Positions 45,258 through 54,275 of a stretch of DNA of 64,000 bases are shown piece after piece. Origin of the DNA: Chryseobacterium sp. ERMR1:04 (GTDB lineage Bacteria > Bacteroidota > Bacteroidia > Flavobacteriales > Weeksellaceae); assembly GCF_001297705.1 (NCBI RefSeq), contig NZ_LIRF01000005.1, positions 372,001 to 436,000 on the forward strand, in the 5' to 3' direction. Below the pieces are notes generated by a model. That model was not told the origin of the DNA, did no database searches, and saw only the letters and a list, made by a program, of their open reading frames with translations. The position numbers and the translations under genes are program-made. Numbering within the stretch: position 1 is the first letter of the stretch; every line of letters starts with the position of its first letter.

Positions 45258-46106
45258 ATGGAAAATAATAATGTATCTAAAGCTCAATCTTACTTTGAAT
45301 TAATTAATAACGGACAGTTTAATACCCAGGCTTTTACTGACCTTTTCACAGTAGAAGTTGAAATATATTATCCGAAGTTTGGCTATGCTAAAGGAATGGA
45401 AGGTATCGCCAGATTTTCACAACACGTTAGAAAACTCATTAATGAGCTTCATTTTGAGATGGATAAATTTACGTACATCGCCAACGAAAAGTATGTGATT
45501 GTTGAAGGCGCAGAAAAAGGGATTACCCGTACCGGAATTCCGTTTCCTGATGAGATCGTTTCTCATGGAAAGTTCTGTACGGTGTTTGAGTTTGAAAACA
45601 ACCGTATCAAAAGAATGCATTGTTATGTAGATCCTGACTTTGGGGGTGAAGATATTGAAAGAGCCCAATTACTCAATACAACAATAGAAGCGTCTCAAAA
45701 AGAAGATATTGAAACGCAAACCAGAAATATTGTCAACAATTTTTATGACATTCAGTTTGGAAGAACGGAAGGTAATCTCGAAGACTTATTTGCAGAGGAA
45801 ATAGACTGGGATTTGCCCGGAAATACCGAAAAATTTGAGTGGGTAGGCAAGAGAACAAAAAAGAATCAGGTTGGAGAATTTTTTAAGTTATTGTATGCTA
45901 ATGTGAAACCAGAAAAATTTGAGATCGATTTTATAGCGGTGAAAGGAGAAAATGCGACAGTAGTAGGAGAGTTATCTTCTAAAATACTAAAATATGACAA
46001 AGTGTTTACAACAGAATTTGTGGTTATTTTTAAAGTAGTGAATGGGAAAATTGTTAAATTCCATTTGTTAGAAGATGGCTATAAACTTAATGAGGAAATG
46101 AATTAG
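45258..46106 (+). CDS. Double NTF2-like/SnoaL-like protein
   Basis: 282 residues made of two cone-shaped NTF2-like domains (~1-135 and ~150-282). Each half follows the SnoaL layout: an opening helix (AQSYFELINNGQFNTQAFTDLF; IVNNFYDIQFGRTEGNLEDLF), then EIYYPKFGYAKGMEGI / IDWDLPGN, and a last pair of strands with a C-terminal ENNRIKRMHCY or VNGKIVKFHLLEDGY. Such domains act as isomerases or hydrolases on small molecules. No clear catalytic residue set; the substrate is unknown. Probably under the TetR upstream. Confidence 0.8.
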   Translation: MENNNVSKAQSYFELINNGQFNTQAFTDLFTVEVEIYYPKFGYAKGMEGIARFSQHVRKLINELHFEMDKFTYIANEKYVIVEGAEKGITRTGIPFPDEIVSHGKFCTVFEFENNRIKRMHCYVDPDFGGEDIERAQLLNTTIEASQKEDIETQTRNIVNNFYDIQFGRTEGNLEDLFAEEIDWDLPGNTEKFEWVGKRTKKNQVGEFFKLLYANVKPEKFEIDFIAVKGENATVVGELSSKILKYDKVFTTEFVVIFKVVNGKIVKFHLLEDGYKLNEEMN

Positions 46107-46134
46107 AATATTTCCAAATATCCTAATGATAAAA

Positions 46135-46160
46135 GCAGCCTTCAAAAAATTGAAGGCCGC
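46135..46160. terminator. Bidirectional terminator between converging genes
   Basis: GCAGCCTTCAA (46135-46145) pairs with TTGAAGGCCGC (46150-46160), one mismatch, loop AAAA, with A's before and TTCT after. Confidence 0.75.
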
Positions 46161-46188
46161 TTCTCGTAACAATATAAATAGTTCGGAA

Positions 46189-47487
46189 CTAAAATCCGGA
46201 TTCCATTACTTTTAACAATTCTGTCTGCTGAATGAGATCATTTTTACTGCTGATGAGATTGTAATTCGCCTGCAACCAGCCATTTCGAACCAAAAAAAAA
46301 GTATAAGCATCCATCAAGCCTTCCTTGTATTTTTCTTCAGATTTCTGAAATGACAGTTTTTGATTTTCAAAATTAGCATCCAATAGATTATACTTCTCCT
46401 GAGCGTTTAGAAATTGAGCTTTAATTGAATTAATACTTTGTGTAAGTGTATTAATAACCATTTCTTTATCATAATTAGAATTAATGATATTCAGTTTGGT
46501 AATCTCTACATTGGTTTTCACCTGTAACTTATTGAAAATTGGGATACTGAGCCCGAAATTCAAAGACTGATTTTTATTTTGTGCCAACTGATCTGAGAAA
46601 CTGGTTGTAGCAATATCATCTTTTCCCAATACTTTATTATAGAAACTCGACCAGCTATAACTCCCATTCAAAGTAGGCCAATAGCCAGATCTTGCGATAT
46701 CCTCCTTTTTTTTCTGAGCATTGATTTCGGCGATGACCGATTGATACGCCGGATTTTTCGTTATTAAGTTTTGAGTGAAATTCGGATCCTGAAATTCTGT
46801 TTCTGAGAAAATATTTTCTTCATTGATGACAAAATCCAGAGAATCCGAACGAAGAGCGAGCGCATTGAAAAGATTGATTTTAGACAAATCACGTTGATTC
46901 TTTGCAGATACCCATTGTTCCTGTAAAGTTCCCAAATTAGCTTTGATGTCATACACATCACTTTTAGGTCGGCTCCCAATTTCTACTTCCTTTTCGGTTC
47001 GTTTGATCTGATCTTCAATTCCTGAAATTTGAGTTTGTAAAACATCCAGCCAGCTTCTGCTGTTTTGGTAGGCAAAAAACATTTGAATAACATTGAGTTT
47101 TACCTCATTTTGAGCCTGTTTTAGTTTGTAGGTACTTGTTTCTTTATTAAGTTTAGACAAAGAAATATTCAGGAAATTTTTCCAGTTAAGAAGCTCCCAA
47201 TCTGCTCTTGCAGAAAACTGATCGTATTGGGTATTCAACGTTTCTCTTTGGTTACTCGACTGGTTAATGGAAGAACCGAAGCTGTAGCTATGATTTACGC
47301 CAGCTTCTACAGAAGGCAACAACATTCCTTTTGCGCCTGTGATCAGTCTTTCATTTTTTGTAACGGTAACGGTCGCCTGCTTGATCAACGGATGATTGGC
47401 CGAAGCATAATCGAGACATTGTTGCAGATTCCATGTTTGTTGTGCCGGAAAAAGGCCAACAAAAAATATGAAAATAAAATTTTTCAT
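46189..47487 (-). CDS. TolC-family outer-membrane channel
   Basis: 432 residues with a signal peptide (FIFFVGLFPAQQ). Two OEP repeats with long helices: LQQCLDYASANHPLIKQATVTV at the start and KLKQAQNEVKLNVIQMFFAYQNS in the middle. No lipobox, unlike the RND channel at 12862. Last gene of the ABC efflux operon (245 bases after the permease), so it most likely forms the exit duct of that pump. Confidence 0.88.
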   Translation of the reverse strand: MKNFIFIFFVGLFPAQQTWNLQQCLDYASANHPLIKQATVTVTKNERLITGAKGMLLPSVEAGVNHSYSFGSSINQSSNQRETLNTQYDQFSARADWELLNWKNFLNISLSKLNKETSTYKLKQAQNEVKLNVIQMFFAYQNSRSWLDVLQTQISGIEDQIKRTEKEVEIGSRPKSDVYDIKANLGTLQEQWVSAKNQRDLSKINLFNALALRSDSLDFVINEENIFSETEFQDPNFTQNLITKNPAYQSVIAEINAQKKKEDIARSGYWPTLNGSYSWSSFYNKVLGKDDIATTSFSDQLAQNKNQSLNFGLSIPIFNKLQVKTNVEITKLNIINSNYDKEMVINTLTQSINSIKAQFLNAQEKYNLLDANFENQKLSFQKSEEKYKEGLMDAYTFFLVRNGWLQANYNLISSKNDLIQQTELLKVMESGF

Positions 47488-47519
47488 GAGTACGTTCTGA
47501 TTTAAATAGATGAGTTGGT

Positions 47520-47718
47520 TTAAACTGTTAAAAAGATAACTGCATAAGGCACAAAAGCTTTTTGGAGATGTAATTATTAGAAAATAAAAATTCTCAAAAG
47601 AATACTATTTCACTCCGCTCAATACAATAAGATTTTACAGCTTATGTGATCTTATTTGCGGTCTGTTATTCAACTTAAAATACTAATATGTTAATCTTTT
47701 GTCTCTTTTGCGGTTAAA
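47520..47718 (+). repeat. ~200-bp intergenic element with terminal inverted repeats (copy A)
   Basis: The right end is CTTTTGCGGTTAAA (47705-47718); the left end is degenerate (GGCACAAAAGC, 47548-47558). Inside it shares CAAAAGAATACTATTTC and CTCCGCTCAATA with copy B at 52450. It lies between the permease and the TolC gene. No coding potential. Confidence 0.6.
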
Positions 47719-47732
47719 AACAATGAGGTCTA

Positions 47733-50147
47733 TTATTCATACTTCAGATAGGTAACCAAGTTCACTTTTGTTGCTTTATAAGCTTTGATACTCACCACCG
47801 CAAACGTAAGAATAAGCAAGACACAGAAACTCACGATAAAAGGCCAGATTGGCATATCAATTCGGAAGGCAAAATCTTTCAGCCATTCATTCATCAGATA
47901 ATAAGAGATCGGAATGCTTATTAACACAGCAGCTATGGTGATCCATAAGAATTGAAGTGTTAATCCAAAAATCAAAGTTCCGTCTGATGCACCTAATGTT
48001 TTTCTGATGGCAACATCTTTTAGTTTCTGTTCTATCATTAAAGAAGAAAGTGCGAAAAGCCCCAATAAAGCTACCATCAACACCATGGCATTCAGAATCG
48101 TAAATAAAGTCTGCTGTTTCTGGTATTCTTCAAAAGTTTTGGCAAATTTCTGATTAATAAAATAATAGTTAAAAGGATAGCCCGGTTCTGCTTTGGTTCC
48201 CCAGAATTTTTTAATTCTATTGACCGTAGCTTCAATATCATCCGGTTTTATTTTCACCTGAATATTGTATACATTAAATCTCATCCAATCTGTGTCTCTG
48301 TAGTGAAAAAATATCATGGGTCCTACCTCGTATTTAAGGCTCTTAATGTTGAAATCTTTAACAATTCCCACTATTTTATATTTTTTATTGTCAAACCCAG
48401 GCTGAAAACTACGTTGAAGAGTCTGTTCGTCTGTCCAACCAAATTTTCTTACAAAAGCCTCATTAACAATAGCATTGTTGATAGTATCAGAAGCTAAGGC
48501 AGGATCCAACCAGCGTCCTTTATGTAGTTTAACACCCATAAATTGAAGATAGTTGTAATCCATTGGTGCATTTTGAGCATTAATACTTTGCTGTTGGTAA
48601 TCCATATTTGAAATACTGGTACGAACACTTGCTGCTACTGCTTCACAGTAAGAGGTCGCTTCTACGCCGTCAATCTTTGAAAGTTCAGTTTTCAGCCTTT
48701 CATATTTCAACCATGGTTTTGGAGTGTTTTCACTAAAATTGATCATCATAACTTGTTTTCCATTAAACCCAAGATCTTTATTCATCATATATTTGACCTG
48801 GCTGTTGACAATCAGTCCGCCAATAATAAAAAATGAAGAGATCATAAGCTGTAACGTAAGAATTCCGTTTCTAAGCCATATACCATGTTTGCTTCTTGCA
48901 AAATTTCCTTTCAATGTTTCAATCGCTTTAAAACTAGAAAGATAAAAAGCAGGAATTAATCCGGATAACAAAGTCACAATCATCACCATTCCTAATGAAT
49001 AGGCGTAAACATGCCAGTCGTTCAGTTTTATGTCTTTATTGAAAAACTTATTGAAAGAGGGTAACAAGAGTTCAACGAGTGCCAATGCGAGCAAATAGGA
49101 TAGGAGACAAATCATGAAAGTTTCCAGAAAGAACTGCATCATCAACGAAGATCTTGTTCCTCCGATAGCTTTTCTCACACCCACTTCCTTGGCTCTCTGT
49201 GATGCTTCTGCGGTTTTAAGATTGATAAAATTAATAGCGGAAAGAATAACAATTAGAACAGATAATGTAAATAAGATCATGATGGTTTTAAAATCTCCTG
49301 TTGCAAACCAAGATAATTTGGTGTGAAGTTTAAGACCTTCTAATGGAGTAAGTAACATGTCATTAGGACCATATAAATCCATATATTGCTGTACTTGCAT
49401 TCCTGATTCCTTAGCCCCGATTGCTGCTCTTAACTGTAAGATATCTCTTTTAAATTTTTCCTGAACAACCAGAGGATCAGCTCCCTTTTTAAGCATAAAG
49501 AAACATCCAAAGTTATAAGTTCCCCAATTTTCTTTATCATTCTTCAGCTGTTGAGCAGCAGTGATCACAAATTCCGGTTTAATCTGGCTGTTTCCTTCCG
49601 GAAGCTCATACACTGCGGTAACAATATAATTTTTATTATCAAATTTTACAGATTCTCCGGCAGCATTGACTGTTCCAAATAATTTCTTAGCCGTCTGTTT
49701 AGAAATAGCAATGGAAGTATCTGTTTTTAAAGCATCTTTTGCTGACCCTGAAATAATAGTAAAAGGGAAAAAATTAAAGAAGCTTTCTGATGTCATAAAA
49801 CCATTTTCCTGAAAAACAGAGGTATACTTTGTTGTCATTTTATATGCTGCATCAGGTTGACTGAAAAGAACATAGTCTTGTATTTCGGGAATTTTTTTCA
49901 CGGCAGTATACGCCATGGGATAAGAAATATTTACGCCATACGATTTCTCTTTTGTATGATAGGTTTGAAATGCATAGATCTGATCTTTCTTGGGATTCCA
50001 TTTTTCGTAGGATTCTTCGTCATTCCAATGCATGAGGATCAGCATAAATCCGGTAAGACCTATGGTGAGACCAAACAGATTGATGAGCGTAGATAATCCG
50101 TTTTTCTTATAGTTAATGAAAGCTATTTTGAGCCAGTTAGTGAGCAT
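47733..50147 (-). CDS. FtsX/MacB-type ABC transporter permease
   Basis: 804 residues: one membrane helix near 20-40 (INLFGLTIGLTGFMLIL), a large periplasmic MacB-like domain, three helices (~285-430), a second periplasmic domain and a second FtsX block of three helices (~690-804; VMLLALLGLFALSSLMIEQKLKDVAIRKTLGAS type end). The repeated 'REVGVRKAIGGTR / DVAIRKTLGAS' motifs mark both FtsX halves. Works with the ATPase and adaptor of the same operon to move substrates or lipoproteins from the periplasmic side, as in MacAB-TolC. Substrate unknown. Confidence 0.9.
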   Translation of the reverse strand: MLTNWLKIAFINYKKNGLSTLINLFGLTIGLTGFMLILMHWNDEESYEKWNPKKDQIYAFQTYHTKEKSYGVNISYPMAYTAVKKIPEIQDYVLFSQPDAAYKMTTKYTSVFQENGFMTSESFFNFFPFTIISGSAKDALKTDTSIAISKQTAKKLFGTVNAAGESVKFDNKNYIVTAVYELPEGNSQIKPEFVITAAQQLKNDKENWGTYNFGCFFMLKKGADPLVVQEKFKRDILQLRAAIGAKESGMQVQQYMDLYGPNDMLLTPLEGLKLHTKLSWFATGDFKTIMILFTLSVLIVILSAINFINLKTAEASQRAKEVGVRKAIGGTRSSLMMQFFLETFMICLLSYLLALALVELLLPSFNKFFNKDIKLNDWHVYAYSLGMVMIVTLLSGLIPAFYLSSFKAIETLKGNFARSKHGIWLRNGILTLQLMISSFFIIGGLIVNSQVKYMMNKDLGFNGKQVMMINFSENTPKPWLKYERLKTELSKIDGVEATSYCEAVAASVRTSISNMDYQQQSINAQNAPMDYNYLQFMGVKLHKGRWLDPALASDTINNAIVNEAFVRKFGWTDEQTLQRSFQPGFDNKKYKIVGIVKDFNIKSLKYEVGPMIFFHYRDTDWMRFNVYNIQVKIKPDDIEATVNRIKKFWGTKAEPGYPFNYYFINQKFAKTFEEYQKQQTLFTILNAMVLMVALLGLFALSSLMIEQKLKDVAIRKTLGASDGTLIFGLTLQFLWITIAAVLISIPISYYLMNEWLKDFAFRIDMPIWPFIVSFCVLLILTFAVVSIKAYKATKVNLVTYLKYE

Positions 50148-50192
50148 AATTGTAGTGTTGTAATTAATGATAGTTGATGAAATCCTGCTGAT

Positions 50193-50915
50193 TTATTCAA
50201 AATCTTTGGCATCTGCTTTTGCAAATACATCCTTTCTTTGAGAAGCGTGCTCTTCATTAAAGATTTCGCCATCTTTCATATTGATAATTCTGGAAGCATA
50301 TCCGGCATCGTATGAAGAATGCGTTACCATTACAATGGTGGATCCTTCTCTGTGAAGTTCTGCGAGAAGATTCATCACCTCATTTCCGTTGTTGCTGTCG
50401 AGATTTCCTGTAGGTTCGTCGGCAAGAATCAGTTTCGGTTTTGTTACCAATGCTCTTGCGACGGCTGCTCTCTGTTGCTGTCCTCCTGAAAGTTGCTGCG
50501 GATAATGTTTGGCGCGGTGAGCGATGTTGATTTTTTCCATAATCTCTTCAACTTTCCTTTTTCTTTCGGAAGAAGAAACGCCGTTGTAAATTAAAGGCAG
50601 TTCAATATTTTCATAAACGGTCAGTTCATCGATCAGATTAAAATTCTGGAAAATAAAACCGATATTTTTTTTGCGGACATCAGATTTTTTTCTTTCGCTT
50701 AATCCTATCATTTCTACTTTTTCAAATTGGTAAGAACCTGCAGAAGCAGAATCGAGGAGCCCTAGAATATTTAGAAAAGTAGATTTTCCACAACCTGAAG
50801 GTCCCATTATTGCTAGAAATTCACCTTCTTTGATGTTGAGACTCACTTCGTTTAAAGCATGCGTCTGTACATCTTCTGATTTATATATTTTTGAAAGAGT
50901 TTGTATATTGATCAT
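50193..50915 (-). CDS. ABC transporter ATPase, MacB/LolD type
   Basis: 240 residues with Walker A GPSGCGKST, Q-loop FIFQNFNLIDELTVYENIELPL, signature LSGGQQQRAAVARAL, Walker B LILADEPTGNLD and switch His in VTHSSYDA. The NIELPLIY stretch is typical of the MacB/LolD/FtsE branch. It energises the FtsX-type permease that starts 45 bases downstream. The MacB-like permease and TolC neighbours make efflux more likely than lipoprotein release. Confidence 0.93.
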   Translation of the reverse strand: MINIQTLSKIYKSEDVQTHALNEVSLNIKEGEFLAIMGPSGCGKSTFLNILGLLDSASAGSYQFEKVEMIGLSERKKSDVRKKNIGFIFQNFNLIDELTVYENIELPLIYNGVSSSERKRKVEEIMEKINIAHRAKHYPQQLSGGQQQRAAVARALVTKPKLILADEPTGNLDSNNGNEVMNLLAELHREGSTIVMVTHSSYDAGYASRIINMKDGEIFNEEHASQRKDVFAKADAKDFE

Positions 50916-51002
50916 TGTATGGTCTGTTTAATGGTTTTGTTTATTAAGTTGATAACAGCCTTTTAAAGCTTCATATAATAAAAGATTAAAAATATTATCT
51001 TT

Positions 51003-52244
51003 TTACTTTTTAATCGTAAGGATCTCATATTTTTTTAGATCCGAATAATCTGAAGTAATAACGGTCTCTCCGGCCTTCAACCCTGAGGTGACTTCATAAT
51101 AAAGTGGGTTTTCTCTTCCCAAACTGATGGTTCTTTTTTCGGCTTTATTTCCTTTTACCACAAAGATCCATTTTCCGTTGGTGTCTTTGTAGAAATTTCC
51201 TTTGGGAATCATCATACTTTGGGTATCTGCCGAAAGCTTTAGTTTGACCCCGAACGTCATTCCTATTTTCAGGTTTTCAGATTTTTTATCTATAAAATTA
51301 AGCTCTGCTAAAAACTGTCCGTCTTTTACTTCAGGAAGAATTTTGGTAATGATCACTTGGTAAGGTTTGCTGTCGTTATCCAAAATTCCTTTGATTCCGT
51401 TTTGCAGTTTGTTGATGTAATATTCATCTACTTTAGCTACGAGTTTATACCCGTCCATTAAATCTATTTTTCCGATGCTTTGTCCACTTGTTAGATTTTG
51501 TCCAACCGAAATGGTAAATGACGAAAGTCTTCCGGAAGCCGGAGCGGTGATGAGAAAATTATTTTTATTGGAGCGTAGGATCTGAAGACTCTTTTCCATT
51601 TGTCCGATGGATCGGTTAATCGCCGACATCTGTGTATTTCTGGAATTCTTCTCATTAGAAAATCCTTTTTCTACAATAGATTTTCGCTGTTTTTGATAGG
51701 TGAGATTCTGCATGCTGATATCATAATCTGTTTTTTTACCAATCTCGGCATCATACAAACGTTTTTGAAGATTAAAGCTTTGTAATGCCGTATTGTAATC
51801 GTTTTGTGACTGTAGCAGTTCTTTATCCTGAGCCAATTCTTGATTTTTAAGTTCAAGAAGGGTGCTTCTCATTTGGCTGATCTGCTGCATAATCCCCGTT
51901 TCCTGATTCATATAATTGAATTCAGTATTGGGATTATATACCCTTGCAATAGGCTGACCTTTAGTGAGCATCTGCCCATCTTCTGCAAAAATTTCTTTAA
52001 CAGCTCCGCCTTCCAGAACATTCACCAAAGAAGAATTAAGAGATTGGGTCTGTGCATTCACCATCAGCATGTCTTCAAAATTTCCTCGGGTTACAAGATC
52101 CACCTGGATGTCTTCTGCTGAAACATTATAGGTCTTTTTCTGATTGGTAATATAAGCACCAGACAATGCCAGTACTGCTATGAGTCCAAATCCGCCTACA
52201 ACAAATTTTAGTTTTGATTTCTTTTTTACTATTTTCGTATCCAT
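51003..52244 (-). CDS. HlyD/MacA-type efflux adaptor
   Basis: 413 residues. One N-terminal membrane helix (~12-32), the lipoyl half (VNVLEGGAVKEIFAEDGQMLTKG), a long alpha-hairpin (~105-225), the second lipoyl half (ITAPASGRLSSFTISVGQNL) and beta-barrel domains ending in TSGLKAGETVITSDYSDL. Joins the permease to the TolC channel. First gene of the operon, with the sigma-54-like promoter at 52277-52293 just upstream. Confidence 0.9.
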   Translation of the reverse strand: MDTKIVKKKSKLKFVVGGFGLIAVLALSGAYITNQKKTYNVSAEDIQVDLVTRGNFEDMLMVNAQTQSLNSSLVNVLEGGAVKEIFAEDGQMLTKGQPIARVYNPNTEFNYMNQETGIMQQISQMRSTLLELKNQELAQDKELLQSQNDYNTALQSFNLQKRLYDAEIGKKTDYDISMQNLTYQKQRKSIVEKGFSNEKNSRNTQMSAINRSIGQMEKSLQILRSNKNNFLITAPASGRLSSFTISVGQNLTSGQSIGKIDLMDGYKLVAKVDEYYINKLQNGIKGILDNDSKPYQVIITKILPEVKDGQFLAELNFIDKKSENLKIGMTFGVKLKLSADTQSMMIPKGNFYKDTNGKWIFVVKGNKAEKRTISLGRENPLYYEVTSGLKAGETVITSDYSDLKKYEILTIKK

Positions 52245-52276
52245 ATTAGAGATAACTCATTTTATTACAATTAATT

Positions 52277-52293
52277 ACACAATACGGATGCCA
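52277..52293 (-). promoter_or_regulatory. Candidate sigma-54 promoter of the ABC efflux operon
   Basis: On the minus strand: TGGCAT, 5 bases, TTGTGT. The -24 GG and the spacing fit the consensus TGGCAC-N5-TTGCW; the -12 GC is GT here, one mismatch at a key base. It would give a leader of about 23 bases before ATG 52244. The divergent gene encodes a sigma-54 activator. Confidence 0.5.
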
Positions 52294-52354
52294 GAAGAAT
52301 ACAATCGCATAAGTGCCTGAAAATCTGGAGAAGTATTGTTCATGAGAAATTTGG

Positions 52355-52395
52355 AGTGTTCATTATCGGACACTTTCTGTACGGAAATGAACACT
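52355..52395. promoter_or_regulatory. Candidate activator binding sites (half-sites AGTGTYC)
   Basis: Three half-sites: AGTGTTC (52355-52361), GGACACT (52368-52374) and GAACACT (52389-52395). The first two form an imperfect inverted repeat. They sit about 90-130 bases upstream of the predicted start of the efflux operon, the usual place for enhancer sites of NtrC-like activators. Confidence 0.5.
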
Positions 52396-52449
52396 TTAAT
52401 ACCTATTTTTAATAAATAAAATAATAAGTCTGTTTAAACGAATTAAAAA

Positions 52450-52647
52450 TTTAACCGCAAAAGAATCAAAAGCTATCGTTGATTTATTAAGGATTGGTTA
52501 TTGAGAAAGGAAAAGTCTACAAAAGAATACTATTTCGACTCCGCTCAATATGCAAAGATTTTTAAAAACTTATGTGCTCTTATTTGTAGCTTAATACTCG
52601 ACTTAAAGTGACTAATGTGTTAATATTTTGTCACTTTTGCGGTTGAA
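52450..52647 (+). repeat. ~200-bp intergenic element with terminal inverted repeats (copy B)
   Basis: Left end TTTAACCGCAAAAG (52450-52463), right end CTTTTGCGGTTGAA (52634-52647). The interior shares CAAAAGAATACTATTTC, CTTATGTG and TAATATTTTGTCACTTTT-like text with copy A. It ends 44 bases before the start codon at 52692. No coding potential. Confidence 0.7.
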
Positions 52648-52691
52648 ATAAAACATTTAAACAAGTTTAATACATCCATAAAAATAACAAC

Positions 52692-54035
52692 ATGCGTAAA
52701 AAAGAAGCTCATATTTTAATTGTAGATGACGACGAAGATATTTTGTTTTCTGCAAGGGTTTGGCTGAAAAAGTTTTTCTCAGAGGTCAGCTGTCTCAGCA
52801 AGCCTGCTCAGATCATGAAGTTTATGACTGAAAATCAGGTTGATGTCGTGGTATTGGATATGAATTTCAGAAAAGGGTTTGAAAGTGGCCAGGACGGTTT
52901 GTACTGGATGAATGAAATTAAAACGCTTGAACCTCATCTTCCTATTATTCTGATGACGGCTTATGGTGAAGTAGAGTTGGCGGTAGAAGCGTTGAAAAAT
53001 GGAGCTTCGGATTTTATTTTGAAGCCTTGGAATAATGAAAAACTATACGCTTCGGTTAATCTTGCGGTAGATATTTCCAGAAAAAACAGAAAACTCAGCC
53101 AATGGGAAAATGTAAGTCAAAAGAATAATCAATATCAGTTGGACAGCCACTCCAAGAAAATGCAAGAAGTACTGGAGCAAATCCGAAGAGTAGCGCCCAC
53201 CGATGCAAACGTATTATTGTTAGGCGAAAACGGAACCGGAAAATATGTATTAGCAGAATCTATCCACGAGCAATCGGAAAGGAAAAATGAACCGTTTGTG
53301 CATATTGATTTGGGGAGTATTTCAGAAAGTCTTTTCGAGGCAGAGCTGTTTGGTTATAAAAAAGGAGCGTTTACGGATGCAAATCAGGATTATTCAGGAA
53401 AGATAGAAAATGCGCAGAATGGAACAGTCTTTTTAGATGAGATTGGAAACCTGCCGCTTCAACTTCAAACCAAATTATTAAGCTTGATTCAAAACAGAAA
53501 ATTATCGAGGCTAGGAGAGTCTAAAGAACGGATCCTTGATGTTCGCTTTATTTTTGCAACGAATGAAAACCTTAAAAAAGCGGTGGCTGAGAATCGGTTT
53601 CGCCAGGATTTATATTACAGAATCAATACGGTTGAAATTCAGATTCCTGCTTTACGGGAAAGACAGGAAGATATTGGGTTGCTAGCTCATTATTTTCTGG
53701 ATCGCTATAAACAGAAATACCATCAACCCAACCTTGAACTCACGGATGACTTATTGTTGACTTTAAAAAACTATCCATGGCCGGGAAATATTCGTGAACT
53801 GGATCATTGTCTCGAAAGAAGTGTCATATTGTCTAATGACAACAGGTTGCAATTGTTGATGCCTCAGGTTGAAGAATACGAAAGCACTATTGTGAATCTC
53901 AATATCGAAGAAATGGAAGAAGTCCTAATTAAAAAAGCACTGAAAAAACATACCGGAAATATTTCTTTAGCGGCAGAAGACCTGGGACTTTCCCGCGCTG
54001 CGTTGTACAGAAGAATGGAGAAATTTGGATTGTAA
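52692..54035 (+). CDS. Sigma-54-dependent response regulator (NtrC family)
   Basis: 447 residues. Receiver ~1-125 with Asp56 (VVVLDMNF). AAA+ core ~145-375: Walker A GENGTGKYVL, GAFTDA loop at 225-230 (the canonical form is GAFTGA; the D variant is, as I recall, common in Bacteroidota), Walker B TVFLDEIGNLP, and RFRQDLYYRINTVEIQIPALRER. A C-terminal Fis-type helix-turn-helix has GNISLAAEDLGLSRAALYRRMEKFGL-like text. Activates sigma-54 promoters when phosphorylated; the divergent ABC efflux operon is the likely target. The kinase gene follows at 54276. Confidence 0.92.
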   Translation: MRKKEAHILIVDDDEDILFSARVWLKKFFSEVSCLSKPAQIMKFMTENQVDVVVLDMNFRKGFESGQDGLYWMNEIKTLEPHLPIILMTAYGEVELAVEALKNGASDFILKPWNNEKLYASVNLAVDISRKNRKLSQWENVSQKNNQYQLDSHSKKMQEVLEQIRRVAPTDANVLLLGENGTGKYVLAESIHEQSERKNEPFVHIDLGSISESLFEAELFGYKKGAFTDANQDYSGKIENAQNGTVFLDEIGNLPLQLQTKLLSLIQNRKLSRLGESKERILDVRFIFATNENLKKAVAENRFRQDLYYRINTVEIQIPALRERQEDIGLLAHYFLDRYKQKYHQPNLELTDDLLLTLKNYPWPGNIRELDHCLERSVILSNDNRLQLLMPQVEEYESTIVNLNIEEMEEVLIKKALKKHTGNISLAAEDLGLSRAALYRRMEKFGL

Positions 54036-54037
54036 AA

Positions 54038-54227
54038 TTTCAACCACAAAAGTTTTATTTCAACACAAAAGTTATTTTTAAGTTAAAAACATACTGTTGA
54101 GAAGTTCTCTTAAGTTTTTTTGAAAATCTTTGATTTTCTTCTTATGTGAACTTTTATTTTCAAAGATTGTAAAAACTAAAGTATTCTAAAGTGATTAAAT
54201 AAAGCTTTTGCACCTTTTGCGGTTAAA
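54038..54227 (+). repeat. ~190-bp intergenic element with terminal inverted repeats (copy C)
   Basis: Left end TTTCAACCACAAAAG (54038-54052), right end CTTTTGCGGTTAAA (54214-54227). It fills nearly all of the gap between regulator and kinase, beginning 2 bases after the regulator stop and ending 48 bases before the kinase start. The interior is more diverged than A and B. Confidence 0.65.
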
Positions 54228-54275
54228 CTAAAAAGCTTAAACCATTTTATTATAAACAAAATATAAAGGAAAATC

